Source: Corythucha ciliata
Lineage: Eukaryota; Arthropoda; Insecta; Hemiptera; Tingidae
NCBI GenBank assembly: GCA_038030265.1
Contig: CM075942.1
Location: forward strand, 64,732,926 to 64,796,925
Length of the DNA stretch: 64,000 nucleotides
Direction: 5' to 3'
Position numbers and translations under genes: made by a program. Below are positions 23,001 to 36,500 of this stretch, in pieces (positions within the stretch are counted from its first letter, which is position 1; every line of letters starts with the position of its first letter). The notes under the pieces are model-generated. The model saw only the letters and a list, made by a program, of their open reading frames with translations. It was not told where the DNA came from and made no database searches.

Positions 23001-26000
23001 CACGAGCGCGAGTTCGCCGACAAGATTCAGGTCGCGAATTAGCTATTTTTCCCAATTTTATTCGCGAATTAGCGGCTTTCTCAATTTTATCGGCGAATTG
23101 GCGTTGTCTCAATTTTAGCTGTGAATGAGCGCTTTTAATCAATTAGCGCTATTCATATAGTCGACAATATGAGTTTTTATCGATTATTAGCCTTCGAATT
23201 TAACAATTTCTTTCACTTTAGACATGACAAAGTGGCCGTTTAAAACCGTAAATTTTCTCAAATTTTGGTAGTAAATGAGCGCTGTTTCTTCATTTCAGCC
23301 GTGAATCAGCACTTTGTCTCGTTTTTAACCGTCCGTGATGTTGCCACCGGAAACAGTGAATTTCCGATTCTTCAATTTCGCAACTATGATTGAGCGCTAT
23401 TCCTTAATTTTATGCACAAATTAGTTTTTTTCTCAATTGTACCCGCGAATCACCGCTTTTCTTTAATTTTAGCTGCGAAAGGGGCCATATTCTCAATTTA
23501 AGCCTCGAATTAGCGCATTTTCTCAATTTCAACCGAGAATCTAGGTGTAGCACTATTTTGGCCACGAATCAACTAAGAACCCCTTCCCCCCTCCTTTTCA
23601 TTTTAAGTACAATAATTAAGCACAATAATTATTGTACAATAAATTTGTACAATATTTTGACGTTCCCCCTACACGTTCAATATATTGCGCAATATTTGGG
23701 GTTTGCTTTATTTTTCGGACTTTATGGGCAACATGAAAAAAAAAAAAATGCCGAAGTGGGTTCAACGCCCAGAAATGTTGCTCCACTCGCGACAACTATT
23801 GCCAAAATTCCATTGTTGCGGCAATACCAGGCAACACTCGGCAATATTGCCGAAATGAAAATAGTTGCCCGGCAATATGGAACAATATTTCTTACCGAGA
23901 CAAAATTTGCTAGTCTAAACGGCCCTTTGCGTAGAGGACCGTTGATTCCTCCCGCCCCTTCTTTGGGGGCAATAAAATTACAAGTTGTCAATTTAGCTTC
24001 CAAACAGGGATTTCGCCCCTTGAAGCGATCTTCGACTGGCATTTATTACGTGAAAAATCACGGCTTGAGCACGAAACTGGCTGCCATAGAGTCTTATTTT
24101 CTGACCCCAAACGCGTGCGATTTCTGAAGAAAATTTGTTCAGACGAGTTTGTCCCCCGTACGTATTCTGACGAGGATTTCTCTCACATTTTCGTCAGAAA
24201 TCGCATGCATAGTTATCGAAGCCTTATGCTACGGTTACTATGCATGCGATTTCTGACGAACATGTGTTCTGACAAATTCGCTTGAACAAACAAACATATC
24301 TGCTTTTCAATGAAAGTGGTTACTATGGGAGAGAAATCGTCGTCAGAATTTGTACGGGTGACCTTGCGGGGGACAAACTCGTCAGAACAAATTTTTGTCA
24401 GAAATCGCATGCATAGTAACCGAAGCTTTAGAAACAGCATGGTCCGATCACTTCATATAAATAATTTAGCCTCAGAAATGGGCAAATGTGTAGCCCAAAA
24501 CCCGTTGTCTCCGCGCTCTAGTTTGAACCTCTGAACGCCTCTCGGAAATCTCGATGGAATAGTCACTGCTCAGAAGATGTTTCCTGGAGCCGTTGTTTGG
24601 TCAGTTTTTAATATTGATTAGAGGGAGTGGGGGAGAAAAATTCACCGAGAAGAATTCATCCGTGAAATTGGTTTCAGGGTATAAAGCTGCTAAGAAATTA
24701 GAATAATGTCCAAATAAACCTCTCAAGTATTTTAATTAAACAGCCAACGTTTCATGAAAAAAAATAAATAAATAAAAAAATAAAGCAACGCAAGATCAAG
24801 GAGTCACCCTATGCAATATAGCCACCCACCTAAATACAATAGTCGTCGCTTTTATCGAAATACATGACGACAAGGCCATCCAGCTAGAGACAAGAAGCCA
24901 AAAAAATTTATCATGAAGCTGCTGGCTGATTTCGACACAGAAACTCACTAGATTCAAAAATAAGTAATTTATAGTCTCGGAAAATACAATTTTCGTGAGA
25001 TAACTATTACTTTGAAGGCGTAGCAATATCCCATAAAAAGTGCGTCGAAAAGGGGCACTTGGTACCTCTTGAACTGAGTACGCTCACTCTGTGACAAATC
25101 GGTAGATTCAGGGGCAAAGAATGGTTTGTCCGCCGAAAAACGATTAGTATTACAAGAATAGGGTTGCCACCTGTCCCGGTTTGGCTAATTTTGTCCCCCC
25201 GTCCCGGACAAGGTCATCCCGAGACGCAATTTGTCCCGGATTCTGCTCCACAATAAATTTCTGAGATGCGCGTGAACCCCTGTACATGTCGGGCCACGTA
25301 CAGCTGTACGTAGGGGCGCGCAACCTGAACGACGAAGGGAATCGTTTGTTTAGCGCCACAAAACAGACAAAACTTTGTATGTTTACGTCAGATGGTTGTG
25401 GTTAAGTGCTTTTTGTGACTAAGGGCTTTTTGTGGTTAGTGAGTTTTTTGTTAGGGTTTTCGTGGTTAGAACTTGCTGTTGTTCGTGCTTTTTGTGGTTA
25501 GAGCTTCTTGTGGTTACAGCATTTTGTTATTTAGGCATTTTAGGATACTGCTTACTGTGGTTTGAATCTTTTGTTGGTCATTGATTTTGAGGTTACAGCA
25601 TTTTGGGGTTGCAGCTTTCGGCGTTTGGTCTTTGTGTGGTTCAATTTTTATTTTGTTAGACTTTTTGTGGTCAGGGCATTTTATGGTTCGAGCCAAAAAG
25701 CTCGAACTTCAAGCTTCAAGCAGGTTCAAGCTTCTTGTGTTTCGGGCATTTTGTTAGGGTTGATGCTTTTTTTGGATAGTTTTTTCTGGGTCGAGGTTTT
25801 GTGGTTGTAGGATTTTGTCGTTAGAGCTTATTGTGGCTGGATCATTTTGTTATTTGCGCATGATGATTTCTGTGATTCCAGCTTCTTGTGGTTAAATATT
25901 TTGTGGCTAGATCTTCTTGTGTTTAGAGCTTTTTGTTGTTCGAGCTTGTTATGGACGTGTCAGCTTCAAGTATTTGGCCTTTAGGGAGTTCAAGTTTTTG

Positions 26001-27566
26001 TGATTCAATTTGTTTGTGGTTGTACTTTTTTGTGGTCAGGACTTCTTGTGATTCGAGTTTTGTTGGTTACAGCATTTTGAGGTCAGTGCATTTTGTGGTA
26101 ACAGCTTAATCTTGTCGTTAGTGTTGTTTGAGCTTTTTGGGGATCAAGATTGTGGTTAGAGCATATTTTAGTTGAGACCTTTTTGTGGTTAGAGATTTTA
26201 AGATTAGAGCATCGGGTGGTTAGATTTATTCGAGCTCAAGCACGTCCTTCGCGAGTGCCCTTCTTGTCGACATTGTCATCTCAAGTCAAGTGCCCCGTTT
26301 TTTTTCGTTTTTATCCCGGCAGATTGTGAACTTTGATACTTTTGTCCCGATTTTGTCAAATTTCGAGTTAGCAACCCTATACTAGAAGACTATTTCTGGC
26401 TAGTTCGTATGACAGATTGACGGGGTGAAGCTATCGGGTGGTGGGGGAGAGGCTTGCCCCCATTAATGATTCCTAAGGGGCGGCTCATACGCCTAATGTA
26501 TTTGAGTCAATAACAATGCTAATAAATTAAAAATGATATGATTATGGATATTATTCACAGGGGATGGGAGGGGGACCAAACTTGATCCCCCCATCCCACA
26601 CGAAGAAGCCTTCGCTAAAGCCCTGCCGATCGTTAGTACTGCAGAGTGCCTCATTTCTTGCTCGTCTTTTTTGGCACGGCCTCTTGAACAGAAACAGAAT
26701 TTGATTAATGTAATACAAATATGCGAAAACGGGACATTTTTCTGATTACCGAGGCAATGAAAATATTTTAAAGAGTTTTTATGCCCCCTCCCCCTCCGGC
26801 CATCCTTATAGCATTCAGAAATGCGAAAAGAAGTGAAATAAGTAGGTGTTCTATTATCTGGTTGTGAGCTCCTTACCTCTCTGCCAGACCGGCACTTTTG
26901 GGACTGTCCCATAATTCTCAACAACTGAAGAATTAACCGTCTGTCAGCTCTATTTTCTTACGGGCGTGTGAACGCGAAAAGAAAAGAAGAGAAAAGAAAT
27001 AATTACAAATTACACTTGTGGCTTTCTCATACTTTTTTGCTATGTTCGCAAGCGTTTGTTGCTATTTTTTCCAATTTTATGTTGTATTTTTTTTCCTGGC
27101 ATGTTGTGGGAAACTTTTTATTCCGGTCACTTTTTTTGTTGTTTTTCAATAAAACTCTTCACTTGATAATGCAACTCACGAATTGGTGTTTTGAATCAAC
27201 GTGATTTAAGTATTAAATGAATATTCAAAGTTGCTTTGTACTTCTTAAGGTTTGAAGACTGGCCTTGAACAATTGTGAAAGCACCATTTTAGAAACTTGA
27301 ATAAAATAAAATAAAAAAAACTATTCGCACGATGATGATGAGTCATCTTTCTCTGACATGATAAATGGTTTTCTCTCATTAACACTCGTGTGCGTGTTCG
27401 GTTCAGGGAACTGTACTCAAAGAACGCCATAAAGCACAAGGAAGATGCTGTAGTGGCTCAGATTCGTGTCATTTCATGTTGTAAAGACGCGGGGGACAAT
27501 AGTCCGGAATCTGACGTGTTCGTAACACCAAAAGCTTCGCCGTCGGAGGCACCCTTCAGTAAACAG
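20045..27566 (+). CDS. BTBD8: BTBD8 exons 1-3: N-terminal helix and first BTB domain
   Basis: Exon 1 encodes a 48-residue start (MAGRKAVQ to LRDDIA) with a helical run before the BTB. Exon 2 (20649-20846) carries the BTB core: CLFSDLTLIFHTTRIRTHKS, RAPSFYRELL, then LTVQLIETFIR. Exon 3 (27407-27566) resumes with ELYSKNAIKHKEDAVV, the expected continuation of the BTB helix. An A residue-level join AG/A and AG/G restores Arg at both junctions, which supports direct splicing across the 6560-bp intron. A short overlapping upstream frame begins at 20038. Confidence 0.85.
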
Positions 27567-30500
27567 GTTGTTTGTTTTTTTTGTTTTGTTATTTGTTTTT
27601 GCAAGGCGAATAATAAAGGAATATTTAGAGTTTCGAGGGAAGGAGTCGCTATTACAATATTGCTCACATCGAGGAGGATTTCGAGAGAGAATTGGCTGAG
27701 CAGGATGCATTGTCGAGCTCATTTCTATCAATAATCACCAAAGAAGAAGAAGAGCAAAGGTCTCGTGAGCCAACAACGTTGGATTTCACCAAAGAACCAC
27801 CACCCCCACCCGTGCTACCTCCCCCGCCGGCTCCCGTTAAAGCCACCGTGGTACCCGTTACTGTCGGGCAATGTGTCGATCAAGACATAGCGAGACGACG
27901 CGCTTTGGCGCTTAAACAGTTGAATAAACAGCTCACGTACAGTTGGCATTCGAGTGAAGAGGTAGTCGTTGAAATGAAAGATAAACAACCGGCTCCCAGT
28001 TGCGGTGGCGGGTTGACGGAAGAGGCAACGAGTAGTTCGGCGTGCTTTGACGCCCTAACTTCAGGCTATGTGACTGGTGGGAGCCCCAAGGGGAATGACT
28101 CTGTATGTTTCCTGTTTTTTAGGGTTCAACTTCAGGCTTGAACACTGTGCTTTCATTTTCTCAGATGACGGAAGTCGCGTCGAGTGGAGAAATGCCACAT
28201 GATGACGACTATCCGAGCAATGATGAAGACTCATCCGTTTCGTCTGACCAAGGCACGTGGGATACTTTTCCCACTCATGATGAACCAACTTATGTAGAAC
28301 GAGAGAACATTATCAAACCCGAATCATTAAATAAACAGGTATCTTAGGTAATTGAGCACACTTAAAAAATCATGTTACAATGCTTTTTTTTTTTTTTTTT
28401 AGACTGAACTGTCTGCCGCCAACAACTTCTTTATAGACGCTTCTAGTTTAATAGATGAAAATGAACTTCCTTGCCTGCCCCCAGTTCAACCCACAATTGA
28501 ACCCAATGGCGCCACCGATTCAGTCGATCCGGTGACTCCTCCGCCCTCGACCGTTGAACGAAGTCTCATCCGCCGAAACACATTCGAATTCGATCCCGAC
28601 GACGTAAAATTGAAGGCTCTTAGAGATGAATACGATAAAAACTGTTCGTCTAAGGATGACCATTCGCCTGATTCGTTGAACAATGACACCACCGGTGAAA
28701 GCTTTGCTGATGGAGACGAGTCGAAGGTGAGTGATAATGTTGTTACTACTACGATGGAAGAGTCTGTACTAACAATAAGTACAATTTCGGTTATTTTTCG
28801 AAGGTTCGAAAAGCAAATGACAGTTCTTCTCCGCAATATTCGGGACAGTACCTAGGTGGTTCTGATTTGTCAAACAGTAACAGTCTATGGTCCTTATCCG
28901 CCAAGTGTGAGACTGATACGAATTCTTTGAGGGACCAACCTATTGACAGTAATTTAAATCGTTCAAATAGAAAATTCGGTGTGATTCAATTTTCCAATTT
29001 CAGAGTCGAGATGTTCGTATTTTGATAAATTGGAATCAATCCCGATCGTCTCAGGAGCGGCTCAACCTTCGGGCCTTTCCTACACCGGTTCGGACGTCTC
29101 ACTGACGAACAGTCCTCTTGTGAACCGGCGGCGGAATGAGCAAGCTCCGATTCTATCCGGTGCCGCTCCCCCGTCTACAGTTGGAGGTAGCGATAGTGAC
29201 TGCGGTAACGGTGAGTCGAAAAATGGACGAAAATCTCGTTCGGGTGCGTCGTCGCTAAGCGCTTCTTGGGTTGTCGACATGAGTGACGTGGGGGTTAAAT
29301 CCTCTGTACCTTCAGAAAGCTCTGGGAGTGTGCCACCTCGTAAAGTAAGTTATCTTTTGTCATTCAAAATCTCGTCGCCAAGCCTAACCTTCGAGCATGC
29401 GTACAGAAAGGGTCCACTGCAATGGGGTTTTTTGTTCCGTTCGACGATCCATTTCCTTCTTTGGATAGCTCTACATCAATGGATAGTAGTTCCAATCGAT
29501 CAGGATGTGGTTTCTACGTTGACCTGAAAGATTTAGACGCCAAAGACAGCTCCTTGGACAAACAAAACAGCCTGTCCAGCTCTTCTAATCCAGAGAAAAA
29601 GTTGTTTTCGATGTTTATTGATATAGGTGAATATTCTCTGCCCATCCATCCCGAAAACATGAGTATATTTGTCGTATTTTCAGGTGATGCCAAAGAATCT
29701 TCGAGTGCTCCTCGAAGTAAACCTAGTTCGCCCTTTTTAAGCGGAACGCGACGTGTTAAGCCTGTGAATCCGTTGCTCTCTGTCCAGAAAGTTAAAAGTA
29801 CTTCAACGAGTTCAGATTCAGGTTTGGACTGCGCGGAGCACGTGAGTGACACCGGTGTGTGCAACGGCAGCCGTGTTGGAAGTAGTATCGGACGCAATCA
29901 GTTGTTCGATTCCTCGGTGTCAGACAGCTCAACTGCGACGGACTCAGCCTTTTCAACGAAAAGGCAAAGTTTCTATATGTTCATCGAAGCTGAAGATTCA
30001 CCTGTTACGAGGCGGAGGACTTTGCCTTCAGGTATTTCTACACTTCACCTCAAAGTTTAATTCATATCAGAATTCGATTTTAACTGAAAATCGTTCCAGG
30101 AGTGAAACACCCCTCGAATCGTCACTCTTGGAATTCTGACAAAAGTGAATCGAACGATGCGGATCACTGTGATGTCAAACAATACAAAAGATCTGGTAGC
30201 GTTTCGTGTGACAGTAGTGCTCTGAGGCTTGAACTCGTAAGGCCGAGTTCTGAACTCAATCGGCTTGTACAAAATGGAAGTCTCAAGGATCAAGGCATCG
30301 GAGAGAGTATGGACAAGCCGGGAGACGAGACGACTAGCGAGGCTGAGTCGAGTGCAGCGACGACCACTACAACTGATCACCGTACTTTCGTCGTGGACGA
30401 CGTTTCAAAAGCGGTGAACGTGAGCAGTGGAGGTGCAACAGATCTAGACCTGTCTACGCCGAGTCGTGACGTCACGACTGATCTGTCTGGTACTACCACT

Positions 30501-33500
30501 GAACAAGAGGCGACGCCGACGAGAGAGGAACCTCCAAATTCGTCGTCACTCAACCCTGACCAGACAGTGTCGAGTGTTGCGGGTGGATTTGTCAAATTGT
30601 CCGACATGGATGTACTTCCTTCTGATTCACCCCTCTGGGCAGCTCCTATTTCTGTTCCATCAACTGCTAAGTCATCCAGGATGACTCGTAGCATACCGTC
30701 TGAGAGTGGTTCTTGGTTGGATTCGAAAATAATGGCGAATTCTGCGTCCTCTCGGTCGTTGAGGTAAATTATTTTACGGATGTTTTATAAAATTATGACG
30801 TTTTTGTTAATTATAACGTCTTAGCCGGCTGTTCCCTCATTTATACCCGCGGAAAGCGTTTGAGGCGAGTGACGATTACTCGAATCAAAGCAGCAGCATG
30901 CAAAGCAGTTCAGTTTCTCCTTTAGGTATTTGCAGGTTTTCAAATTTTGAGACTTTTGCTGATTAATTTTTCACCAATTTAGAAATCAGTAGCGATGCCA
31001 TATCCGAAGAGTCATCCGGCCCTGGTACCGGGGACGCCGCCATATCCCGTCTGGGTCAGGACCTCCTGCGTATGTTTCTCGACGGAATCTCCCCAGACGT
31101 CACGCTCGATGTGGCCGGTCGTCGAATCAAAGCGCACAAATGTATTCTCTCCTCACGATGCCAGTACTTCGCCGGTATGCTCAGTGGTGGCTGGGTTGAA
31201 AGTGCAGGCAACGTCATCTCGCTTCAGGGTTTCTCTTATAACGCTGTTCATTTCGCTCTGTGTCACATTTACTCGGGTGCTAGCAACATCCCCGATACTA
31301 TAAACATCGTCGAGCTGGCCACCTTGGCAGATATGCTGTGCCTTGAAGGCCTCAAAGAGGTTATTATGTATACCCTAAAGGTGAAATATTGCCATTTTTT
31401 CCACAAACCCTGCCCTGGGTGCACTGCTGGAATCCTTGAGTGTCTGCCTCTGGCCGCCGCTTATGGATTAGATGAAATCTACAGGAAGAGTCTTAAGTGG
31501 ATTACCAGGTATTTCGTAAAAGTCTGGCCTAACAAAGGATTTGCTACTCTCCCTAAGGAACTACGAGACAAATGTTACAAGCAACACGTCATTTTCATGG
31601 TAAATATTAACTTTCGAACGTTTCAAGCTTAAGCTTAACTTAATACGCTTTCAGAGCAGTGAAACTGTCCTCGATACAATAATGGGTTGTGAGAAACTTG
31701 AAGCAGCCAAGTCGAACGTCCGATGGGCTCAACCGGTTTTTGCGATGATCGCTAAATTGCAGGAAGCTGCCACCAAGTATCTAACGGATCAGTTTGCTTC
31801 AGTGTTGGGAAGCGATGCGTGAGTTGATAGATATTATAAAATTGCCCAATCGAGTTTTTTACTGATTCTGAATTTTGTAGTTTCGCAGCGATTGGTAAAC
31901 AAGACGTTTGGACAATGACGCGACTCGAAGAGACTCTTGTGAATTGTTCAAGGAATCTGTCTCCTGATCAATCGTGTCAGTCGTATAAGAAAGTCAAGTC
32001 GCTTCTAAAGAATATCCGTGACGAGGGTCCGATGGAAGAGTCGGAGTGGAAAATAGAATTTTTGGAATTGTTGACTCAACTGGAAATAAGCGTTGAGGAC
32101 TGCTTGGTGAGGCAGGCGGGGCGAGCCGCCCGCACGATTTCATGGTCTCAATTGGATCTGTCTCTTCGAAAGAAGATTCAAGAGAAGGCTTGTTTGGTTT
32201 TCGCTCCTGGGCTTAGATCTTCCAGTTTGTCAAAGGTTTGTAGGACGTTTCTATCCTCTACTTCATGGATTAATTCGATTGTGCGCTCAATAAGGCTTCA
32301 GAAAGTCGTTTCGCTCGCTCGAATTATTCGGAAAGAAATCACTCGAGGACTCCAAGTGAAACTGGGAGCGTTCGAACTACGACTAACTTATTACGGACCA
32401 AAGTAAGTAGTTGCGCATTTTTAGTCTCGTGAAAGCATTACTTGACAAAGATTGGTCCTAAATTGTCTTTGCAATAAAGGTGTCAACTCCTAGCGTCCAA
32501 AAAGTAGCCACGAGCACTACGAGGTCCAAACGTCCGCCTTCGGCGCACTCTTCGACTTCTACAGTCGCACTCTCTCATCCAACCGTGACACAGCTTTCCC
32601 ACGGACCTAGTTCGAGCGGAAGCTCCACGGCCACCAAACGTACTTCCCCTCGACCGACTCGCACGGCCAACAAGTCGACTCAGAGCAGTAATTCAGTCAG
32701 TAGAACAACAGCTACGAAGCCCCCTCCAACGGCACCACAGCCACCGCCTCGGCCAAAGGTCAACCCGAAATTGGCTCAAGTTAAATCCCGCTACTTGGAA
32801 CCACTCAAGCGACAGACGAGAAGCAACGATTCAGATGAGACAGCAAGCGGTAGAAGTAGCAGTGTGGTTTCATCGTCTACGAGAAGATTGTCCAGTGGTG
32901 GGAGGGTTTTATCCTCGAGTGATTCGTCGCGAAATTCGTCACCGGCTACATCAGCTCGGTCAATTCGAAGCCGGCCTTCAACAGCGGGGGCAAAATCTAG
33001 ATTAGGTAAGTGGCTTTCATGATTATTATAATCCGTTTAACCCCTTAAGGGCCTGATTAAAAGCGTTCAGAATGAAATCTCGCGGTTTCGTAGGATGCCC
33101 ACAGGGGCCGTGGCCCCCTCCCTGGGTGGTCGAAGTCAGTTGTACAATAAAAATCGTCAAAACCGCCTCCAAAATCGCCCATCGAGTCAAATTTTACGGT
33201 CATTTTCTCAAAGTTACTGGTCTAAGACAAACTTGATTTATGAGTCTGCCCCTGAACCATGCTCAACCAAGAAATACTGTCGGTTCCAGTCTGACACGCA
33301 ACAGAGTAGCCGCTCATGCAGTGGCCATTAAACGGCTCAGAAATGAGTTTTTCGCGTCACTAAGGCAACTGTAGTACGAGCGCTCGTATAAAAAAAAAAC
33401 AACAACAACACATCCCGAAAGTGTCGACACACAACCGCGAATTGGCGTTTCCTCAATTTTAGCCGGGATTGGTGGTTTATCCCAGTTCCAGCTACGTGCA

Positions 33501-36500
33501 ATCAGCGTGCCCCCCCCCCCATTTTTGTCGCCAATCAAGGTTTTTCCTTAATTTTTGTCACGCATTACAGCTTCTTTTCTATTTTAGTCCTGAATTAGCG
33601 GATTTTTTCATGTTGATCCGAGAATTGGCGATTTTCACCCTTTTAATCTGAGAATGAGTGTCTTTTGACAACCTATTCCACCTGCAAATGAGCACTTAAT
33701 AATCTCAATTTTGGCTGGGAAATATATTGAGGTTTTCTCAGGTAGAGCCACGAATTATCGCTCAATTTTAGGCGTGAACTAACGATTTTACTCAATTTTA
33801 GCCGCGAGTTTGCGCATTTTCTTTATTTGATCCGCGAATTAATGCTTTTCTCCATTTTATCTGCGAGCGAGCGCTTTATCTTGACTTTAGCCGGGAATTA
33901 ACGGGTTTTCTCAATTTTAGCCGCGAATCATTTCCTAGTTTCAGCTGCGAAGTACCTTCCACTTTTACTCAATTTTAGCCCTGGGGAATCAGCGGGCTTT
34001 CTCAAATTGATCCGCGAACTGGCGTTTTTTTTTTTTTTTTTCTCGTGTATCTTAGTTGCGAATGAGCGTTTCTTGTCAACCGCGAATATTAGCTCTTTTT
34101 TCAAGCTTTTTGCCACGTACTTGCCCATAGAAGAGCATGCGTGCGTGCATTCTCAATTTTAGCCTTAAATTAATGGCCTAAACAAACTTGGAGTTGCCTT
34201 CAAGTACACTGCCGTCTGAGTTGCCTTTGAGAATTGGCGTATTTTCCTTAATTTTAGCGACAAATGAGCACTTTTTCTCAATATTAGCCGCGAAGCGACG
34301 CTTTAAAACCATAAAGTTTAGTTAGTAGCAAACATTTTGTCAAACTATGAATTAACGTTTTTTTTTTTTTAAAATAATAGGTGACTCTCTGAGCAATTCA
34401 CCGCTGTATTTTCTCAGTTATATTGCAGCAAATTAGCTATTTTGTCAATTTCAGCTGTTTATTAACGTTTTTCTACACTTTATCCATGAACTAGCGCTAT
34501 TTATTAATGTATCTGTTAATTAGCGATTTTTCTCAATTTTAGCCATGAATGAGCGTTTTTCTCAGTTTTAACCGTGAATTGGTAATTTTTTTCTACGCGC
34601 TTTTTCTTATAGTGATTTTTCTTGATTTTAGCCTAGAATTGGTGTTTTTAGCCGCGACTTAACGATATTCTACATTTTAGGTGCGAATTGGCGTCTTCCT
34701 TAATTTTTGCCTTGAATGAGTGATTATTGGGGGGGGGGGGTGGCGAATGGCTAGTTTGTAGTTATACCATCTGCCGGAAGCGAACGGGACAGTTCGACAA
34801 TTTTGAGAGCGTGAAGTGTGCCAGTTTGCCATTTTTGGGGAAGTTAATGGACAGTTTGACCATATTTAGAGCGCGAATGGTCGCTTTTGTCCCCCATTTC
34901 AAGTCAGTAATCGTCCTTATACGCATTTTCAAGGCGCGAATTGTCAATTTAGCCATTTTTAAGGGCAAACGCTGTCCCTATAACCAATTTTAGGGCGTAA
35001 ATAGACAGTTTGGCTATTTCCAGCGCCCAATAAATAGTCAATTTAGTCATTTTCAAAACGCAAACTGTCTGGTATGCCATTTTTGGGGCGCGAATAGTCA
35101 GCTTAGCCGGTTTTTTGGTAAGGCCTGTGGTTATAATTTCGCATAAAGTCAGTTTAATGGCTTGAATATCTAGTTTGGCAATTTTTATGGCGCCAATTTC
35201 GAGGGTACGACCTTTTCAAACTCTAGCGTACCAAAGGGTGGTGGTAAGAGGGTCGGCCTGCCCCGGGGCGCCCGTTCGGATGCTTAAAGATGAAAAACTG
35301 GGGAATTCTATGTTGTTGTAATGTAAACAAAATCACTAACTCGTTTCAGAAATTGCGTAAAGTGCTTATTCCCGCGTCAAATCAAGAAATAGCGTTCTCT
35401 CGTGGCTCGTGGCAATAATAATTTAGGAAAAACGTTAACTCACAGCTTAAATCAAGAAAACCAATTCGCGGATTCTTAAGGCCACTTCGTGGCTGAAATT
35501 GAGAAAATTTAGTTGATAATTCGCAGATAGAATTGAAAAAATGCGCTAACTGGCTGCTAAAATAGCTTAAAGGCGCTAATTCGCAGGTAAAATGGAGAAA
35601 AACGCATATTCGCGCCTGAATATGAGATCAATTGCTAATTTTTTGCATGAAATTGACAAAGAGCACTTATTCGCACTTGAAAATAACGCTAATCCGCGGA
35701 TTCTTGAGTCAACTTTGTGTCATTATTTTAGAAAAAGCGCTAAGTTATGGCTGAAAGTGGGAGAAAAAGTGCCGATTCTCTGCTAAAATGGAGAAAACGC
35801 TGGTGCCTAAAATTGAGGGAAAGCGCTATAATTTGCAGCTAAAACCGGGAAAAGTGCTAGTTCGCGGCTAAAATAGAAAATGCGTTCATGCGCCGCAAGA
35901 ATTGAGAAAAACCGCCTATTCGTGGTTTGAATGAAGAGCAATGTCTTGGGCTTACGTTCTATCATGAACAAAATTTCGCGTGGTTGGCCCATTAAACACA
36001 AATTTTTCGGGGCGCTTACAAAAAAAAAATTCGTTGGCTCACACACAGAGCCAATTTTGCGGTTCCGGATTCTTCAAGAATGAAATTTCGCGGGTCTGGC
36101 TCCCCGAAAGAGCGAAATTTCGCGGTGTTGGCTCATTATAAACCAATGTCACTCGTCTGAATCATTCGAAAAAGATGAATTTTTCAGGTTTCGTTCCATC
36201 GGAAACAACATTTCGCTCTCTTGACCCAATCGCAGTTGTTGTAAACTGTGTGTGATGGTTTGGCTAAGTTTACGTAATCAGAACTATGGACGAAATAGTT
36301 TGTTTAGCGCGATTTCTAGCCTTGAAATCGTTTGTTTAGCCAAAATTTTGTTTTTTTTATTTTACTTCATTTATTTTTTTATTTTATTTTGAAACATGAT
36401 TTTTTAAAAAAAAATAGTTGGGTGCGGCTGGCTTCACGTTTCTCGACCCATGAACGAAATCGTTTGTTTAGCGGCATATCTTAACGTTAGTTTACGTTTG

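Noticed and set aside
23558..24127. 189-codon + strand frame
   Set aside because: Lies in CAATA-word repeats and the edge of a MITE; no domain, no splice context.
26493..26924. 143-codon - strand frame in BTBD8 intron 2
   Set aside because: No recognisable domain, low-complexity composition, no splice or start context.
33095..33331. 78-codon frame as the next BTBD8 exon
   Set aside because: No acceptor in the right phase and no Ser/Thr/Lys composition match; exon 17 at 50938 fits better.
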